Shown in pieces: positions 1 to 9,387 of a stretch of DNA of 64,000 nucleotides. Positions within the stretch are counted from its first letter, which is position 1, and each line of letters begins with the position of its first letter. The DNA comes from Prevotella sp. GTDB lineage: Bacteria; Bacteroidota; Bacteroidia; Bacteroidales; Bacteroidaceae. A program made the translations under genes and the position numbers. The notes under the pieces were generated by a model that did not search any database, was not told where the DNA came from, and saw nothing but the letters and a program-made list of their open reading frames with translations. The DNA lies in the NCBI GenBank assembly GCA_016281815.1, contig JAEEJK010000043.1, positions 1 through 64,000 of the forward strand, in the 5' to 3' direction.

Positions 1-441
1 AACAACTTCAATTTCTACGACGACCAGTTGCGTTCCTGCTACGACAAGGAGCATCGCATTCTTTCTTTGGTCGAAGTGTTCACCGTCGTGGCCTTCCTGA
101 TCGCCATGCTGGGTCTGCTGGCCATGTCTGTCTACTACCTGCAGAAACGCCGAAAGGAGATTGCTGTGCGCAAGGCGTTTGGAGCAACAAGCTGTGAGGT
201 GCTGACCCGACTGCTCTGCCGATTCATGGCATACGTCGTTGTGGCCTTCGTCATCGCTGCACCTATTATATATTATATCGGCAACGACTGGCTCTCGAAC
301 TTCAGCTATCGCATCGCTCTCAGTCCCTGGATATTCGCTGTTGCTGGTTTTTCCTGCTTCATCTTTTCCCTGCTCACCGTCATCATCCAAAGTTGGCGCG
401 CTGCTTCAGAGAATCCAATTAACAATATTAAAACAGAATAA
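1..441 (+). CDS. FtsX-type ABC transporter permease, C-terminal part (cut by window edge)
   Basis: The frame is open from base 1, so this is the last 146 residues of a protein that begins upstream; a TTG at 28 is internal. It shows the C-terminal FtsX/MacB domain: a membrane segment at about residues 19-43, the cytoplasmic motif KRRKEIAVRKAFGAT that is typical of these permeases, then two further membrane segments and the usual short tail (ENPINNIKTE). Such permeases work with an ATPase to move lipoproteins or peptides, or to drive envelope machinery, without forming a classical channel. The ATPase gene follows after 3 bases, so the two are surely one operon and probably one complex. The substrate cannot be told from this piece. 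Confidence 0.9.
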   Translation, partial: NNFNFYDDQLRSCYDKEHRILSLVEVFTVVAFLIAMLGLLAMSVYYLQKRRKEIAVRKAFGATSCEVLTRLLCRFMAYVVVAFVIAAPIIYYIGNDWLSNFSYRIALSPWIFAVAGFSCFIFSLLTVIIQSWRAASENPINNIKTE

Positions 442-444
442 ATC

Positions 445-1119
445 ATGATTAAGTTAGAAAACATTCAGAAGGTGTTTCGCACCGAAGAGGTGGAAACCGT
501 AGCATTGAGCGGTGTGTCGCTTGAAGTAAAGAAAGGGGAGTTCGTGGCCATCATGGGCCCTTCGGGCTGTGGCAAGTCTACGTTGCTCAACATCTTGGGA
601 CTGCTCGACAACCCCACCAGCGGAACCTACTTTCTCGATGGTGAGGAAGTGGGCAAACTGAAGGAAAGTCAGCGTACGAAGGTTCGCAAAGGAAAGATTG
701 GCTTTGTATTCCAAAGTTTCAACCTGATAGACGAGTTGAACGTGGAGGAGAATGTGGAGTTGCCATTAACTTATCTGGGCGTTCCCAAGAAGGAGCGCAA
801 ACAGCGTGTGGAGGAGGTGCTGCGCCGTATGGCCATCTCGCACCGTGCTCACCATTTCCCTCAGCAACTCTCCGGTGGCCAGCAGCAGCGAGTCGCCATC
901 GCCCGTGCCGTGGTGATGAATCCCAAACTGATTCTCGCCGACGAGCCGACAGGTAACCTCGACTCCAAAAACGGTTTGGAGGTGATGCAACTTCTCACCC
1001 AACTCAACCAAGAGGGCACCACCGTGGTAATGGTGACACACTCTGAGCGTGATGCCGGCTATGCCCAGCGCATCATCAACCTCCTCGACGGTCAGGTAGT
1101 GCCGGAAGTTCAACTATAA
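445..1119 (+). CDS. ABC transporter ATP-binding protein (MacB/LolD type)
   Basis: A 224-residue ATPase with every motif of the family: Walker [10 protein letters not shown] at 38-46, Q-loop Gln90, signature LSGGQQQR from residue 142, Walker B LILADEP near 162-168 and the H-loop in VTHSERD. Length and the TGNLD after Walker B match the LolD/MacB/FtsE group, which energises FtsX-fold permeases. The ATG at 445 lies 3 bases after the permease stop, consistent with translational coupling. It ends at a strong terminator-like hairpin (1163-1209), so it is probably the last gene of its operon. The substrate is unknown. Confidence 0.95.
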   Translation: MIKLENIQKVFRTEEVETVALSGVSLEVKKGEFVAIMGPSGCGKSTLLNILGLLDNPTSGTYFLDGEEVGKLKESQRTKVRKGKIGFVFQSFNLIDELNVEENVELPLTYLGVPKKERKQRVEEVLRRMAISHRAHHFPQQLSGGQQQRVAIARAVVMNPKLILADEPTGNLDSKNGLEVMQLLTQLNQEGTTVVMVTHSERDAGYAQRIINLLDGQVVPEVQL

Positions 1120-1162
1120 GAACTTTTCCAGGTCTTTTGCTTGCTCGATGATCAGCAGTTAA

Positions 1163-1209
1163 GTAGTTAAAGAGGTGAAGGTTAACCTCTTTAACTACAT
1201 TTTTTTTAT
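1163..1209 (+). terminator. Rho-independent terminator after the ABC operon
   Basis: Perfect 13-bp arms GTAGTTAAAGAGG (1163-1175) and its complement (1186-1198), 10-nt loop, followed by a run of T (1201-1207). It closes the permease/ATPase operon. Confidence 0.8.
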
Positions 1210-1210
1210 T

Positions 1211-1237
1211 CTCTGTCCCTCTGTGTCTTTGTGTTGA
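1211..1237. repeat. TCTCTGTG-type simple repeat, copy 1 of 3
   Basis: An imperfect CTCTGTCC/CTCTGTGT/CTTTGTGTTG run. Closely similar runs occur at 38588-38613 and 38645-38670, each also in a promoter-bearing intergenic region on the plus strand. Confidence 0.5.
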
Positions 1238-1258
1238 TAAAAAATTTTTGTAAATTTG
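1228..1258 (+). promoter_or_regulatory. Bacteroidota-type promoter for the SGNH esterase gene
   Basis: TTTG at 1228-1231, 19-nt spacer, TAAATTTG at 1251-1258, matching the Bacteroidota consensus TTTG-N19/20-TAnnTTTG. Transcription should start near 1264, about 24 nt before the ATG at 1288. The -33 box lies inside a TCTCTGTG-type simple repeat (1211-1237). Confidence 0.7.
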
Positions 1259-1287
1259 TCCCCAGAAATTAGCATCAAATAAATACG

Positions 1288-2409
1288 ATGAAAAAGGTTT
1301 ATGTAATTACATTCATGTTGATTATGGGGGCATTACACTTACAAGCGCAAGACCAGAATTTCTGGATTTTCCTCTGTTTCGGACAGTCGAACATGGCAGG
1401 ACAGGCTCCCATAGAAGAGCAGGACCTGATGGTAAATGACCGTTATCTCAGTATGGCAACCACCGATGGGCCAGACCGTCAGTTAGGCACTTGGCGAAAA
1501 GCAGTACCGCCATTGTGTCGTGCTGATGCCCATCTTGGCCCGGCTGACTGGTTCGGACGCACGTTGATAGATGTGGTGCCGGAAAATGTGCGCATCGGCA
1601 TCGTGTCTGTGGCCGTGGAGGGCTGTCCCATCACCTTTTTCGACAAAGACCAGAATGCTGCCCTTATCGCCAAAGAGGACCGAGACTGGATGAATGGAAT
1701 CCTGGACCAGTATGGACGTGATCCCTATGAGCGTCTGGTGTCGATGGCCAAGATAGCAGCCAAAGACGGAGTCGTCAAAGGGGTCTTGCTTCATCAGGGC
1801 GAGACAGATGCCTATAATGAAAAATGGCGTAAGACGCTGAGGAAGATTTACCGCGACCTGCAACAGGAACTGCGGTTCGACTCGACAGCAGTGCCCCTGC
1901 TTGTCGGTGAGGTGGTGCGTGGAGAGTATGGCGGTATCTGTGGCCATGCCAATCCTACCATCAACGACATCTCCAATCATTATCCGAACACCTATGTCGT
2001 CTCTTCCGAAGGTTGTCTTCCCAGCGACGACAATCTCCATTTCAGCAGTGAGGGGTATCGCCAGTTGGGCCGTCATTATGCCTTGCGCTATTTGGAGGTG
2101 ACAAATCCTGGCTTGGCTGATGTGTGCCGTCAGAGATTGGCCGCTGCCGGATTTGACAAGATATCCTTACCCTCATCGGGGCTGACAATCAAAACCAACA
2201 GGAAAGGCGATATACTCAGTATTGTTGCGTCGGAACCCGTAGAGAAGGTGGATGTGGTGAGTTTTTCTGGTCAGACAGTCAAAACCTTCACGCTTGGAGG
2301 CAAGAAGGTGTTTGATCTCTCCTTGAAGGGACTGCCCAAGGAAAAATTGGTGTTCGTGTTCCAGAGTGTGAACGGGAAAGCCACCACAGACATCAACCTT
2401 GACCAATAA
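1288..2409 (+). CDS. Secreted SGNH-type carbohydrate esterase (sialate O-acetylesterase/CE6-like)
   Basis: A 373-residue secreted esterase predicted to remove acetyl groups from plant or host glycans. A signal peptide (about residues 1-20, ending LQAQ) precedes the SGNH core: block I GQSNM with nucleophile Ser34, a HQGE motif near residue 171, and the DNLHF block with the catalytic Asp/His near residue 250. The core resembles the N-terminal half of the fusion esterase at 45568 (shared AVPPLC and PADWFGRTL), so the two are paralogues. Residues about 295-373 form an extra beta-rich tail with a VVSFSGQTVKTF motif like type IX secretion sorting domains, but it lacks the usual final lysine-rich strand. 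The gene has its own promoter and is not obviously in an operon. The exact substrate is unknown. Confidence 0.8.
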   Translation: MKKVYVITFMLIMGALHLQAQDQNFWIFLCFGQSNMAGQAPIEEQDLMVNDRYLSMATTDGPDRQLGTWRKAVPPLCRADAHLGPADWFGRTLIDVVPENVRIGIVSVAVEGCPITFFDKDQNAALIAKEDRDWMNGILDQYGRDPYERLVSMAKIAAKDGVVKGVLLHQGETDAYNEKWRKTLRKIYRDLQQELRFDSTAVPLLVGEVVRGEYGGICGHANPTINDISNHYPNTYVVSSEGCLPSDDNLHFSSEGYRQLGRHYALRYLEVTNPGLADVCRQRLAAAGFDKISLPSSGLTIKTNRKGDILSIVASEPVEKVDVVSFSGQTVKTFTLGGKKVFDLSLKGLPKEKLVFVFQSVNGKATTDINLDQ

Positions 2410-2490
2410 ATCAGTCACTTGAAAGAGCAGTAAGACGACTCTACAGACGGTGGATGAAATCTTGATTGACTGTTTTTAAGTTAAATAGTG

Positions 2491-3204
2491 ATGAACAAGA
2501 AATCCATTATAATGTCAGCATTGCTGATGATACTGCTTTCGTGCGCTATTCCACTCCATGCCCAAAACCAAGATGGCCTGTCGGAGAATCAGGGGAATAG
2601 CCTCAACAAGTTGTTGAACATGCTCAACAACATGACAGACGAACAAAAGGCGTATGCGCGTGCCAATTTTCTTGTGGCTCCAACTGCTTATGTCAACCAG
2701 CACGATCATCCTTCATCCTATATCATCTTTCCTAACCCCAGACCTGACACACAACAAGGAATTGAATGTGCAGCATGCTCCAGTGCCTATTTGCTGCGAT
2801 TCTATGGAAAGGAAGTAGATGGCGTGTCACTCTATCAACAGTCTTCTTTTCCCTGTAAGTATGAAGACGGTGCCTATCCCAAATGTTTCAAGATACTTTT
2901 TGAAGAACAGTACAAAACATACACGACAGAGTATTATACGGGAACAACTGATGATTTGAAGAATGCCATCAGCAAGGGAATTCCCGTTATCGTTTTGGTC
3001 TTCAATGGCAAGACACTTCACTATATCCCAGTGGTGGGCTATGACGAATCGCACTTCTTCATTCAGGATTCCGTGGAGAAATATAGGAACACAGCCGACA
3101 ACGAAGCCTACAATGAGTCGGTCGACATCGAAACGTTTGATAGGATGTGGAATATCCCCATCGAATCGTGCCAACGACTATTTGTCGTAGTGAAAAAGCG
3201 TTGA
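2491..3204 (+). CDS. Secreted C39-family-like cysteine peptidase fold protein
   Basis: 237 residues from the ATG at 2491; a GTG at 2488 is in frame but gives only one more residue. The N-terminus is a signal sequence with either a lipobox (ILLSC) or signal peptidase I cleavage after PLHAQ. The middle holds GIECAACSSAYLLRFYGK, where the Cys starts a helix as in papain/C39 folds, and later a TLHYIPVVGYDE stretch (catalytic-type His) followed by an Asp in FFIQDS, so a Cys-His-Asp triad is plausible. C39-like proteins are peptidases or inactive binding relatives. No transporter or bacteriocin gene lies nearby, so I infer an envelope peptidase of unknown target. The gene ends in a strong terminator at 3271-3306. 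Confidence 0.6.
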   Translation: MNKKSIIMSALLMILLSCAIPLHAQNQDGLSENQGNSLNKLLNMLNNMTDEQKAYARANFLVAPTAYVNQHDHPSSYIIFPNPRPDTQQGIECAACSSAYLLRFYGKEVDGVSLYQQSSFPCKYEDGAYPKCFKILFEEQYKTYTTEYYTGTTDDLKNAISKGIPVIVLVFNGKTLHYIPVVGYDESHFFIQDSVEKYRNTADNEAYNESVDIETFDRMWNIPIESCQRLFVVVKKR

Positions 3205-3270
3205 ACCTTTTTTATGCAAAGCAATGATATGAGTGCTACCACTGTTGTCATGGTGACTTGTTTTGTAAAA

Positions 3271-3306
3271 AATGCTTCGCTTTTTGATGAAGCGAAGCAT
3301 TTTTTT
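3271..3306 (+). terminator. Terminator after the C39-like gene
   Basis: AATGCTTCGCT (3271-3281) pairs perfectly with 3291-3301, 9-nt loop, followed by six T. An A-run on the left suggests it could also work in reverse. Its T tract doubles as the -33 box of the next promoter. Confidence 0.85.
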
Positions 3307-3335
3307 GCCATTTCCCGAAATAATGATTACTTTTG
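3304..3335 (+). promoter_or_regulatory. Promoter for the GH95 gene, overlapping the upstream terminator
   Basis: TTTG at 3304-3307, 20-nt spacer, TACTTTTG at 3328-3335: an excellent Bacteroidota promoter. The start point should be near 3342, giving a leader of about 24 nt to the ATG at 3366. This supports 3366 rather than the in-frame ATG at 3333, which lies inside the promoter. Confidence 0.8.
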
Positions 3336-3365
3336 TACCATCATCCACTAATCATTGAAACTCCT

Positions 3366-5831
3366 ATGAAGAGAACACTCCGACTTCTTGTCATCTTGGC
3401 TTGTATGGCCGTCCCCGCCATTGGCTTCTGCTCCAAAGTGGCGAATCCCGTTAATGAGACCCTCCGTTACAGTCAACCCGCCACACAATGGCTGGAGGCG
3501 CTGCCTATCGGCAACTCACACCTTGGTGCCATGATATATGGAGGTACCGATGTGGAGCGCATACAACTCAATGAGGAGACCTTCTGGTCGGGCTCGCCAC
3601 ACAACAACGACAGCAAGGAGGCAAAAGCGCATTTGCAGCAGGTGCGCGACTCCATCTTTGCAGGGAAGGAGGAGGCGGCAGCCAGCCTCATCGACAAGTT
3701 TTTCATCCCCGGACCTCATGGAATGAAGTACCTCACGCTTGGCGATGTGATGATTGACTTTGACGATAAGTCGGTACCGACGGATTACAAGCGTGAACTC
3801 AGTCTCGTGAAAGCGCTTTCCACGACGACATACAACAAGGGTGACGTGCGTTATGCACATGAGACTTTTGCCTCAATGGACAAGAATGCCATCATTGTGC
3901 GCATCACTGCGAGCAAGAAAGGAGTTTTGGCGTTCAAACTTGGTCATCAATGTGAGTTCAAGACTCGTCATCAAGTAGAGAATCATTGCCTCATCGCAGA
4001 GATCGACGGCGTGGATCACGAGGGCATCAAGGCTGGTCTGAAGGCGGAGTGCCGCATCCTGGTGAAGAGCGACGGTCAGGTATCCGACGCAGCCGACCAG
4101 GTGCAGGTGTCCAACGCCACGGAGGCGACACTCTATATCGTGGCGGCTACCAATTATGTCAACTACCACGATATCTCGGGCAATGCGACAGAGCGCAACC
4201 TGCAGTCGCTGGCAAGTGTGACGGGCACGCCTTACAAAAAACTGTTGGCAAATCATCTCCGCAAATACCAGGAGCAATTCAACCGGGTGAACCTCCATCT
4301 GGGCGGCGACAATGAGATGGACACCGACAAACGAGTGGCGGCTTTTGTCCAAAGCAATGACTTGGGACTAGTGGAACTGATGTTCCAATACGGACGCTAC
4401 CTCCTAATCAGTTCATCCCAGCCGGGCGGACAGCCAGCCAACCTCCAGGGTGTATGGAACAACAGCGCGAATGCACCGTGGGACAGCAAATACACCATCA
4501 ACATCAATGCAGAGATGAACTACTGGATTGCTGATGTGGGTAACATCGGTGAGACGCAGATGCCGCTGTTCGACATGATCCGTGACCTCAGCGTGACAGG
4601 TAAAAAGACCGCTCAGGATATGTATGGGTGCCGCGGATGGGTGGCGCACCACAACACTGACCTGTGGCGCATCGCAGGAGTGGTGGATGGCGCACCATGG
4701 GGCATGTTCCCCAATGGTGGGGCATGGCTGACGACGCACATCTGGCAGCATTATCTCTTCACAGGTGACAAGGCGTTCCTCCGCGAGTGGTATCCCATCA
4801 TGAAGGGTGCTGCTGATTTCTATCTCGACTATATGCAGGTGCATCCGCAGTATGGCTGGCTCGTGGTGGTGCCGTCGGTGTCACCGGAGCATGGACCGAT
4901 GGGCAAGCGCACGCCGGTCACCGCTGGCTGTACCATGGACAACCAGATTGTCTTTGACGCTCTCAACAACACCCTGCTGGCAGCGGGAATCCTCGGCGTG
5001 GATGCTGGATATCAGAGTCAACTGAGGAAAACCATCGCCCAACTGCCGCCGATGCAGATAGGACGCTACGGACAGTTGCAGGAGTGGCTGCAGGATGGGG
5101 ATGACCCTCGTGACGAGCATCGCCATATCTCACATCTCTACGGACTCTATCCCTCCAACCAGATTTCTCCCTACAGCCATCCCGACTTGTTCACGGCGGC
5201 TGCCAACACACTCAATCAGCGTGGTGACATGGCGACGGGATGGAGCCTCGGATGGAAAATCAATTTCTGGGCTCGTATGCTGGATGGTGACCATGCCTTC
5301 AAAATCATCAGCAACATGCTGCACCTCTTGCCTAATGACAGGGCGATGAGAACCCACCCCGACGGGCGCACATATCCCAACCTCTTTGATGCTCATCCGC
5401 CTTTCCAGATTGACGGCAACTTCGGCTTTGCTGCGGGTGTGGCTGAGATGCTCTTGCAGAGCCACGATGGTGCCGTGCATCTGCTCCCCGCTTTGCCATC
5501 AGTATGGCAGAAGGGCAGCGTCAGCGGTCTGAGGGCACGTGGAGGCTTTGAGGTATCCATGGCATGGGATAATGGCCATGTCACAAAAGCAACAGTGAAG
5601 TCCTCCATCGGTGGTACGCTCCGTCTGCGCTCGTATGTCCCGCTGAAGGGCAAGGGCCTCCGTGAAGCAAAAGGAGCCTGCAGCAATGCTCTGCTGCAAA
5701 CTCCTGATATCAAGTCGCCGCTGAAATCGGCTGAACTGAAGGACTTCTCTGTACTGCCTTTGCGCAAGGTCTATGAATACGACATCGACACCAAGGCAGG
5801 AAAAACTTACGTCTTTACTGGAAATCTCTGA
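3366..5831 (+). CDS. GH95 family glycoside hydrolase (alpha-L-fucosidase/galactosidase type)
   Basis: An 821-residue secreted enzyme with the GH95 layout: a signal peptide, an N-terminal beta-sandwich beginning [16 protein letters not shown] with [11 protein letters not shown], and an (alpha/alpha)6 catalytic barrel. The residues expected from characterised GH95 inverting 1,2-alpha-L-fucosidases are present: Asn379 and Asn381 in NINAEMNYW, Glu508 in SVSPEHG as general acid, and Asp683 in FQIDGNFG. It should release terminal alpha-L-fucose or alpha-L-galactose from plant or host glycans in the periplasm or at the surface. The 3' end overlaps the convergent metallo-hydrolase gene by 17 bases. 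It stands alone, without a SusC/D pair. Confidence 0.92.
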   Translation: MKRTLRLLVILACMAVPAIGFCSKVANPVNETLRYSQPATQWLEALPIGNSHLGAMIYGGTDVERIQLNEETFWSGSPHNNDSKEAKAHLQQVRDSIFAGKEEAAASLIDKFFIPGPHGMKYLTLGDVMIDFDDKSVPTDYKRELSLVKALSTTTYNKGDVRYAHETFASMDKNAIIVRITASKKGVLAFKLGHQCEFKTRHQVENHCLIAEIDGVDHEGIKAGLKAECRILVKSDGQVSDAADQVQVSNATEATLYIVAATNYVNYHDISGNATERNLQSLASVTGTPYKKLLANHLRKYQEQFNRVNLHLGGDNEMDTDKRVAAFVQSNDLGLVELMFQYGRYLLISSSQPGGQPANLQGVWNNSANAPWDSKYTININAEMNYWIADVGNIGETQMPLFDMIRDLSVTGKKTAQDMYGCRGWVAHHNTDLWRIAGVVDGAPWGMFPNGGAWLTTHIWQHYLFTGDKAFLREWYPIMKGAADFYLDYMQVHPQYGWLVVVPSVSPEHGPMGKRTPVTAGCTMDNQIVFDALNNTLLAAGILGVDAGYQSQLRKTIAQLPPMQIGRYGQLQEWLQDGDDPRDEHRHISHLYGLYPSNQISPYSHPDLFTAAANTLNQRGDMATGWSLGWKINFWARMLDGDHAFKIISNMLHLLPNDRAMRTHPDGRTYPNLFDAHPPFQIDGNFGFAAGVAEMLLQSHDGAVHLLPALPSVWQKGSVSGLRARGGFEVSMAWDNGHVTKATVKSSIGGTLRLRSYVPLKGKGLREAKGACSNALLQTPDIKSPLKSAELKDFSVLPLRKVYEYDIDTKAGKTYVFTGNL

Positions 5832-6597
5832 TTCTCACATCGATGCCTGAGCCCTCAAGGGCATCCTTTATCGCTTCGGGGTCGGTATCTCCGTAGTGGT
5901 AGGGGTAGAGCACGCGTGGCTTTACCATGTCGGCTGCGTGGCGCAGTTGGGCGGGAGTCATCGTGTAAGGCTGGTTGCAGGGCATGAAAGCGATGTCGAT
6001 GTCTTTTACATCGGCCATCTCTTCGATGTCCTCAGTGTCACCGGCGATGTAGATGCGCAGACCGTCTGCCACAAGGATAAAACCGTTGTCGCGGTCTTTG
6101 GGGTGGAACTGTGTGTGGCCGGGGGTGATGTTGTAGGCGGGAACGGCATACACCATCAGGTCATCGGCGAGACGAAGGCTGTCGCCATTGGACATCACTT
6201 TGCCTTCTCCCAAAGCCTCCGCTGAACTGGCATTGGTCACAATGACGGTAGATTCTTTGCTGAGGTCAGCCACGGCCTGTGTGTCGAGGTGGTCATAATG
6301 ATCATGGGTGATGAGAATGAAATCGGCTTTTGGCCATTCCGTGTAGTCGGTCTCAGGCAGTGCTCCATTGATGACAGGGTCTACCTGGATGATGCGCCCG
6401 TCGAAGTTGATCTCCATGCTCGCATGTTTGATGGGCGTGAATGTAACGGTCTTGCCGTTTTTTGTCTTAAAAGTATCCATATTGTTAGAATTGAGGTTAT
6501 TGTTGTTGCTGATATTGTCGTTTGTGGCATTGGTGCTTTTGTTGCCGCATGCGGCTAAAAACATCAGCCCGCACGCCAGTAGTAATCGTATACCCAT
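5815..6597 (-). CDS. Metallo-beta-lactamase fold hydrolase, lipoprotein
   Basis: 260 residues. The N-terminus has a lipobox (FLAAC), then an Asn/Ser-rich linker to about residue 38, then a compact MBL-fold domain with the zinc motif THDHYDHLD near residue 100, a later GHTQFHP, the GDT motif and a final His in [10 protein letters not shown]. Relatives of this short type act on varied esters, lactones and phosphoesters, so the substrate is open. It is the last gene of a minus-strand operon (DUF4230, DUF4230, symporter, this gene), 32 bases after the symporter stop, with a heptamer repeat in the gap. An internal ATG at codon 40 could give a cytoplasmic form. Confidence 0.8.
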   Translation of the reverse strand: MGIRLLLACGLMFLAACGNKSTNATNDNISNNNNLNSNNMDTFKTKNGKTVTFTPIKHASMEINFDGRIIQVDPVINGALPETDYTEWPKADFILITHDHYDHLDTQAVADLSKESTVIVTNASSAEALGEGKVMSNGDSLRLADDLMVYAVPAYNITPGHTQFHPKDRDNGFILVADGLRIYIAGDTEDIEEMADVKDIDIAFMPCNQPYTMTPAQLRHAADMVKPRVLYPYHYGDTDPEAIKDALEGSGIDVRIRDFQ

Positions 6598-6610
6598 GGT
6601 TGTTGATAAT

Positions 6611-6638
6611 AATCTTCAATTTTCAATTTTCAATCTTC
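6611..6638. repeat. Heptamer array at the symporter stop codon (4 units)
   Basis: Four AATYTTC units on the plus strand (GAARATT read on the coding, minus strand). The symporter TGA stop (6630-6632) lies inside the array. Confidence 0.85.
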
Positions 6639-7982
6639 CATCACTCCATCTAGATTGCCTTCCCAAAGGTATTTGCGGGTCTCGCTGATGAGGATCTTGC
6701 TCAGGAAGAGAAGCGAGAGAAGGTTGGGGATGGCCATCAGGGCATTGAAGCAGTCGGCCATGTTCCATACGATGTTGAGACTGATGATACTGCCTGCGAA
6801 GACGGCGATGATGTAGAGGATGCGGTAGGGCAGGTTGAAACGCTTGCCGCCAAGATACTCCACGGCTCGCTCTCCGTAATAACTCCATCCGAGGATGGTG
6901 CTGAAAGCAAAGGTGAATTGGCCGATGTTGAGCAACAGCGCTCCCATGGGAATTTTGGAAAAGGCCGACTTGGTGAGGATGGCTCCGTCGGTGAAGTTGA
7001 TGTCGGGGTGGGCGAGGGAACTGCTGACAATTACCAGACCGGTGATGGCGCAGATCACCACGGTGTCCCAGAACGTGCCGGAACTAGACACAAGGGCTTG
7101 GCGCACGGGGTTGCGGGTTTGTGCGGCAGCGGCTACGATGGGAGCCGATCCCATACCCGACTCGTTGGAGAACAGACCTCGGGAGATGCCATAGCGGCAG
7201 GCAATCATGAATGTGCCGCCTACGAATCCGCCACCGGCTGCGGAGGGGTTGAACGCGCATTCCATGATGAGTTTCAGGGCGGGCAGCAGGTAGGCGGAAT
7301 TGATGAACATGATGTAGAAGCAGCCCACAATGTAGAAGACGGCCATGAAGGGAACCAGTGCTCCGCACACCCTGGCGATGCTGTGCACTCCACCGATGAT
7401 GACTAATGCGGTGAGCAGACAGATGATGGCGCCCATCACATAGGTGGGTATCTGGTAACTTTCAAACGACAGGGTGGAGATAGCGTTGGCCTGCACCGTG
7501 CAGCCGATGCCGAAAGAGGCAAGGGCGCAGAAGAGGGCAAACAGCACGCCCATCCATTTCCAACCCAATCCTCTCTCCAGGGCATACATCGGACCGCCGA
7601 GCATCTTGCCGTTGGAGGTCTTGACACGGTATTTGATGGCAAGCAGTCCCTCGGCATATTTCGTGGATATGCCGAAAACACCGGTGAGCCAGCACCAGAA
7701 GACGGCACCGGGTCCGCCCAAGGCGATGGCTGTGCCCACACCTACGATGTTGCCGGTGCCGATGGTGGCGGCAAGGGCCGTGGCGAGGGCGCCAAACTGC
7801 GACACGTCACCTTCCGACCCGGGGTCTTTGGTCACGGAGAGTTTGATGGCCTTGAAAATCTTGCGCTGGGGAAAGCGCAGGATGATGGTGAGATAAATGT
7901 GGGTGCCGAGCAGCAGGATGATCATGGGCCAACCCCAAAGCACGCCGTTGATGCTGCTGATGATATCATTGATGACTTCCAT
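6630..7982 (-). CDS. Sodium:alanine/amino-acid symporter (AGCS family)
   Basis: 450 residues with about ten or eleven membrane helices and the AGCS hallmarks: an N-terminal LLGTHIYLTIILRFPQ, the GALATALAATIGTGNIVGVG substrate/sodium region near residue 65, GGPGAVFWCW, and RGLFSNESGMGSAPI near residue 270. Family members import alanine or glycine with sodium. It sits in an operon between two DUF4230 proteins (15-base gap) and the MBL lipoprotein (32-base gap). Its last codons and TGA stop lie in a GAARATT heptamer array. Substrate preference between Ala, Gly and other small amino acids cannot be read from the sequence. Confidence 0.92.
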   Translation of the reverse strand: MEVINDIISSINGVLWGWPMIILLLGTHIYLTIILRFPQRKIFKAIKLSVTKDPGSEGDVSQFGALATALAATIGTGNIVGVGTAIALGGPGAVFWCWLTGVFGISTKYAEGLLAIKYRVKTSNGKMLGGPMYALERGLGWKWMGVLFALFCALASFGIGCTVQANAISTLSFESYQIPTYVMGAIICLLTALVIIGGVHSIARVCGALVPFMAVFYIVGCFYIMFINSAYLLPALKLIMECAFNPSAAGGGFVGGTFMIACRYGISRGLFSNESGMGSAPIVAAAAQTRNPVRQALVSSSGTFWDTVVICAITGLVIVSSSLAHPDINFTDGAILTKSAFSKIPMGALLLNIGQFTFAFSTILGWSYYGERAVEYLGGKRFNLPYRILYIIAVFAGSIISLNIVWNMADCFNALMAIPNLLSLLFLSKILISETRKYLWEGNLDGVMED

Positions 7983-7996
7983 AGCTTTTTCCTGAA

Positions 7997-8605
7997 TTAA
8001 AAGTGAACATCCACGTAGGCATATCCCATCGATTCGAACAGGCGGGTCACCTCTTCCACTGCCCTGGCCTGGGCGACGTTGAGATTGTCTTCGGTCATGC
8101 AGCGCGACTCCATCTGCCGCTTGGCTTTCTCATACAGCGCTTTCCTCGCTGAGTTGTCCCAACTGCCTTTCTCAAAGAATGAACGGGTGCGGGTCTCATC
8201 AATGAACTCCTTGTCGAGCAGTTGCACGGGGGGCAACTTCACATCCAGCGTGTCTTCATGCATGCGGATGGCATCTTCGCCCAACTGTGTCATGTCGATG
8301 CCCATACGCAGGGTTCCGTAATAGATGCGGGTGATTTGCTTGTCGCTGCCCAGGATACGGCCTGCGGTGGAATCGACGAGTTCCTCATCAGATACGGCGA
8401 GAAATTCCCATTGGCCGATGTCCCTCACAGATTTCAGTTGGGTGGCTTCGATACTGATGCCGCTGTTGTCGGGTCCGAAACTGATGGTGTTGACTGTTCC
8501 TTTGGTGGCGAGCACCACCACCATCGATACCAATGCGATCAGTGTGGCGGCAGTGAGGATCAGGCGCAGCAGGGGATGCTCTTTAGGGGTCGGGGATGCT
8601 TGCAT
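7997..8605 (-). CDS. DUF4230 family membrane-anchored protein (second of tandem pair)
   Basis: 202 residues with one membrane anchor (about 15-35) and a DUF4230-like body: IGQWEFLAVSDEE, a YYGTLRMGIDM strand and KLPPVQLLDKEFIDETRT. DUF4230 proteins are widespread in Bacteroidota and Firmicutes and have no settled function. The body should lie outside the inner membrane. The start lies only 5 bases after the stop of the paralogue at 8611-9285, and the symporter gene follows 15 bases downstream, so they are certainly co-transcribed. The pair may act together in the envelope; that is inference. Confidence 0.75.
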   Translation of the reverse strand: MQASPTPKEHPLLRLILTAATLIALVSMVVVLATKGTVNTISFGPDNSGISIEATQLKSVRDIGQWEFLAVSDEELVDSTAGRILGSDKQITRIYYGTLRMGIDMTQLGEDAIRMHEDTLDVKLPPVQLLDKEFIDETRTRSFFEKGSWDNSARKALYEKAKRQMESRCMTEDNLNVAQARAVEEVTRLFESMGYAYVDVHF

Positions 8606-8610
8606 GATGA

Positions 8611-9285
8611 TTAATTGATGGTTGTTCGCAGATGTTGCTCGTCAAAATTCTTGTTGAAAGTGACGACGATGTCGTCGTTGCTGAATCCCAGTTTCCGCAT
8701 CATTGGCACAAGGATGTTGGCAGCACTGCTGCGGGTGCGCTCAGCAATTTTCAATGAGGGTACGTCGGCAAGGATGCTGTCGCGACCCTGTGCCTCAAAC
8801 TGCGAAAGTTCCTTGTCGCTGAAGTCCTTGCGAAGCAGTGCCACATACGACTTGATCTCATCGTGGTTGATCTTCGCGCTGGTGATTTCCACGGCGGGGT
8901 CGGGCAGGATGATCTCGATGCGGTTTTCATCAAAGATGACGTTGCCGCTGCTGAAGTCGCTGAAGTCGATATAGCCCTTGAGCGTGGCATCGATGGGGAT
9001 AGCGATGCGGCGGCTGCCGACAGGGATGCCGATGTCGTATTTCATGCCCAGGATGCTGCCCTTCAGCCTCGACTCATCGCTGTGTGTGATGATTTTGTGG
9101 ACATGGAACTCGCTGGTATAAAGCCGAGAGTTGTTGCGCACTGCAGCGACCAGCATGCCGATGGAGTCGGTGCGGGTCTTGGGGGCTTCTGTCGCTGTCT
9201 TGGTGCCGGAATCTTCGGCTTTCGGGGTGCTGTGGCAGCCGGTCAGCAACAGCAGAAAGAGTATTGGTGTCAGCCTTTTGATCAT
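8611..9285 (-). CDS. DUF4230 family lipoprotein (first of tandem pair)
   Basis: 224 residues from the ATG at 9285. A longer in-frame start at 9357 would put the promoter inside the gene and hide the signal peptide, so 9285 is preferred. It has a signal peptide with lipobox (LLLTGC), then a DUF4230-type domain parallel to the next gene: LYTSEFHVHKIITH, KYDIGIPVGSRRIAIPIDATLKGYIDF, ILPDPAVEI. It leads a four-gene operon driven by a good promoter at 9327-9358. Having a lipoprotein and a membrane-anchored version side by side suggests a two-part envelope unit, but the role is unknown. Confidence 0.7.
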   Translation of the reverse strand: MIKRLTPILFLLLLTGCHSTPKAEDSGTKTATEAPKTRTDSIGMLVAAVRNNSRLYTSEFHVHKIITHSDESRLKGSILGMKYDIGIPVGSRRIAIPIDATLKGYIDFSDFSSGNVIFDENRIEIILPDPAVEITSAKINHDEIKSYVALLRKDFSDKELSQFEAQGRDSILADVPSLKIAERTRSSAANILVPMMRKLGFSNDDIVVTFNKNFDEQHLRTTIN

Positions 9286-9326
9286 GTTCGCTGTCTGTTT
9301 TGTCTCCTTTGTTTGTTTATCACTTG

Positions 9327-9358
9327 CAAATGTATACATTTTTTTGCTAAACTCCAAA
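9327..9358 (-). promoter_or_regulatory. Promoter of the DUF4230/symporter/MBL operon
   Basis: On the minus strand TTTG (9355-9358), 20-nt spacer, TACATTTG (9327-9334). The start point should be near 9321, 36 nt before the ATG at 9285. Confidence 0.75.
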
Positions 9359-9387
9359 AGACGAGTGAAAGCAAAACATGTATTTGC

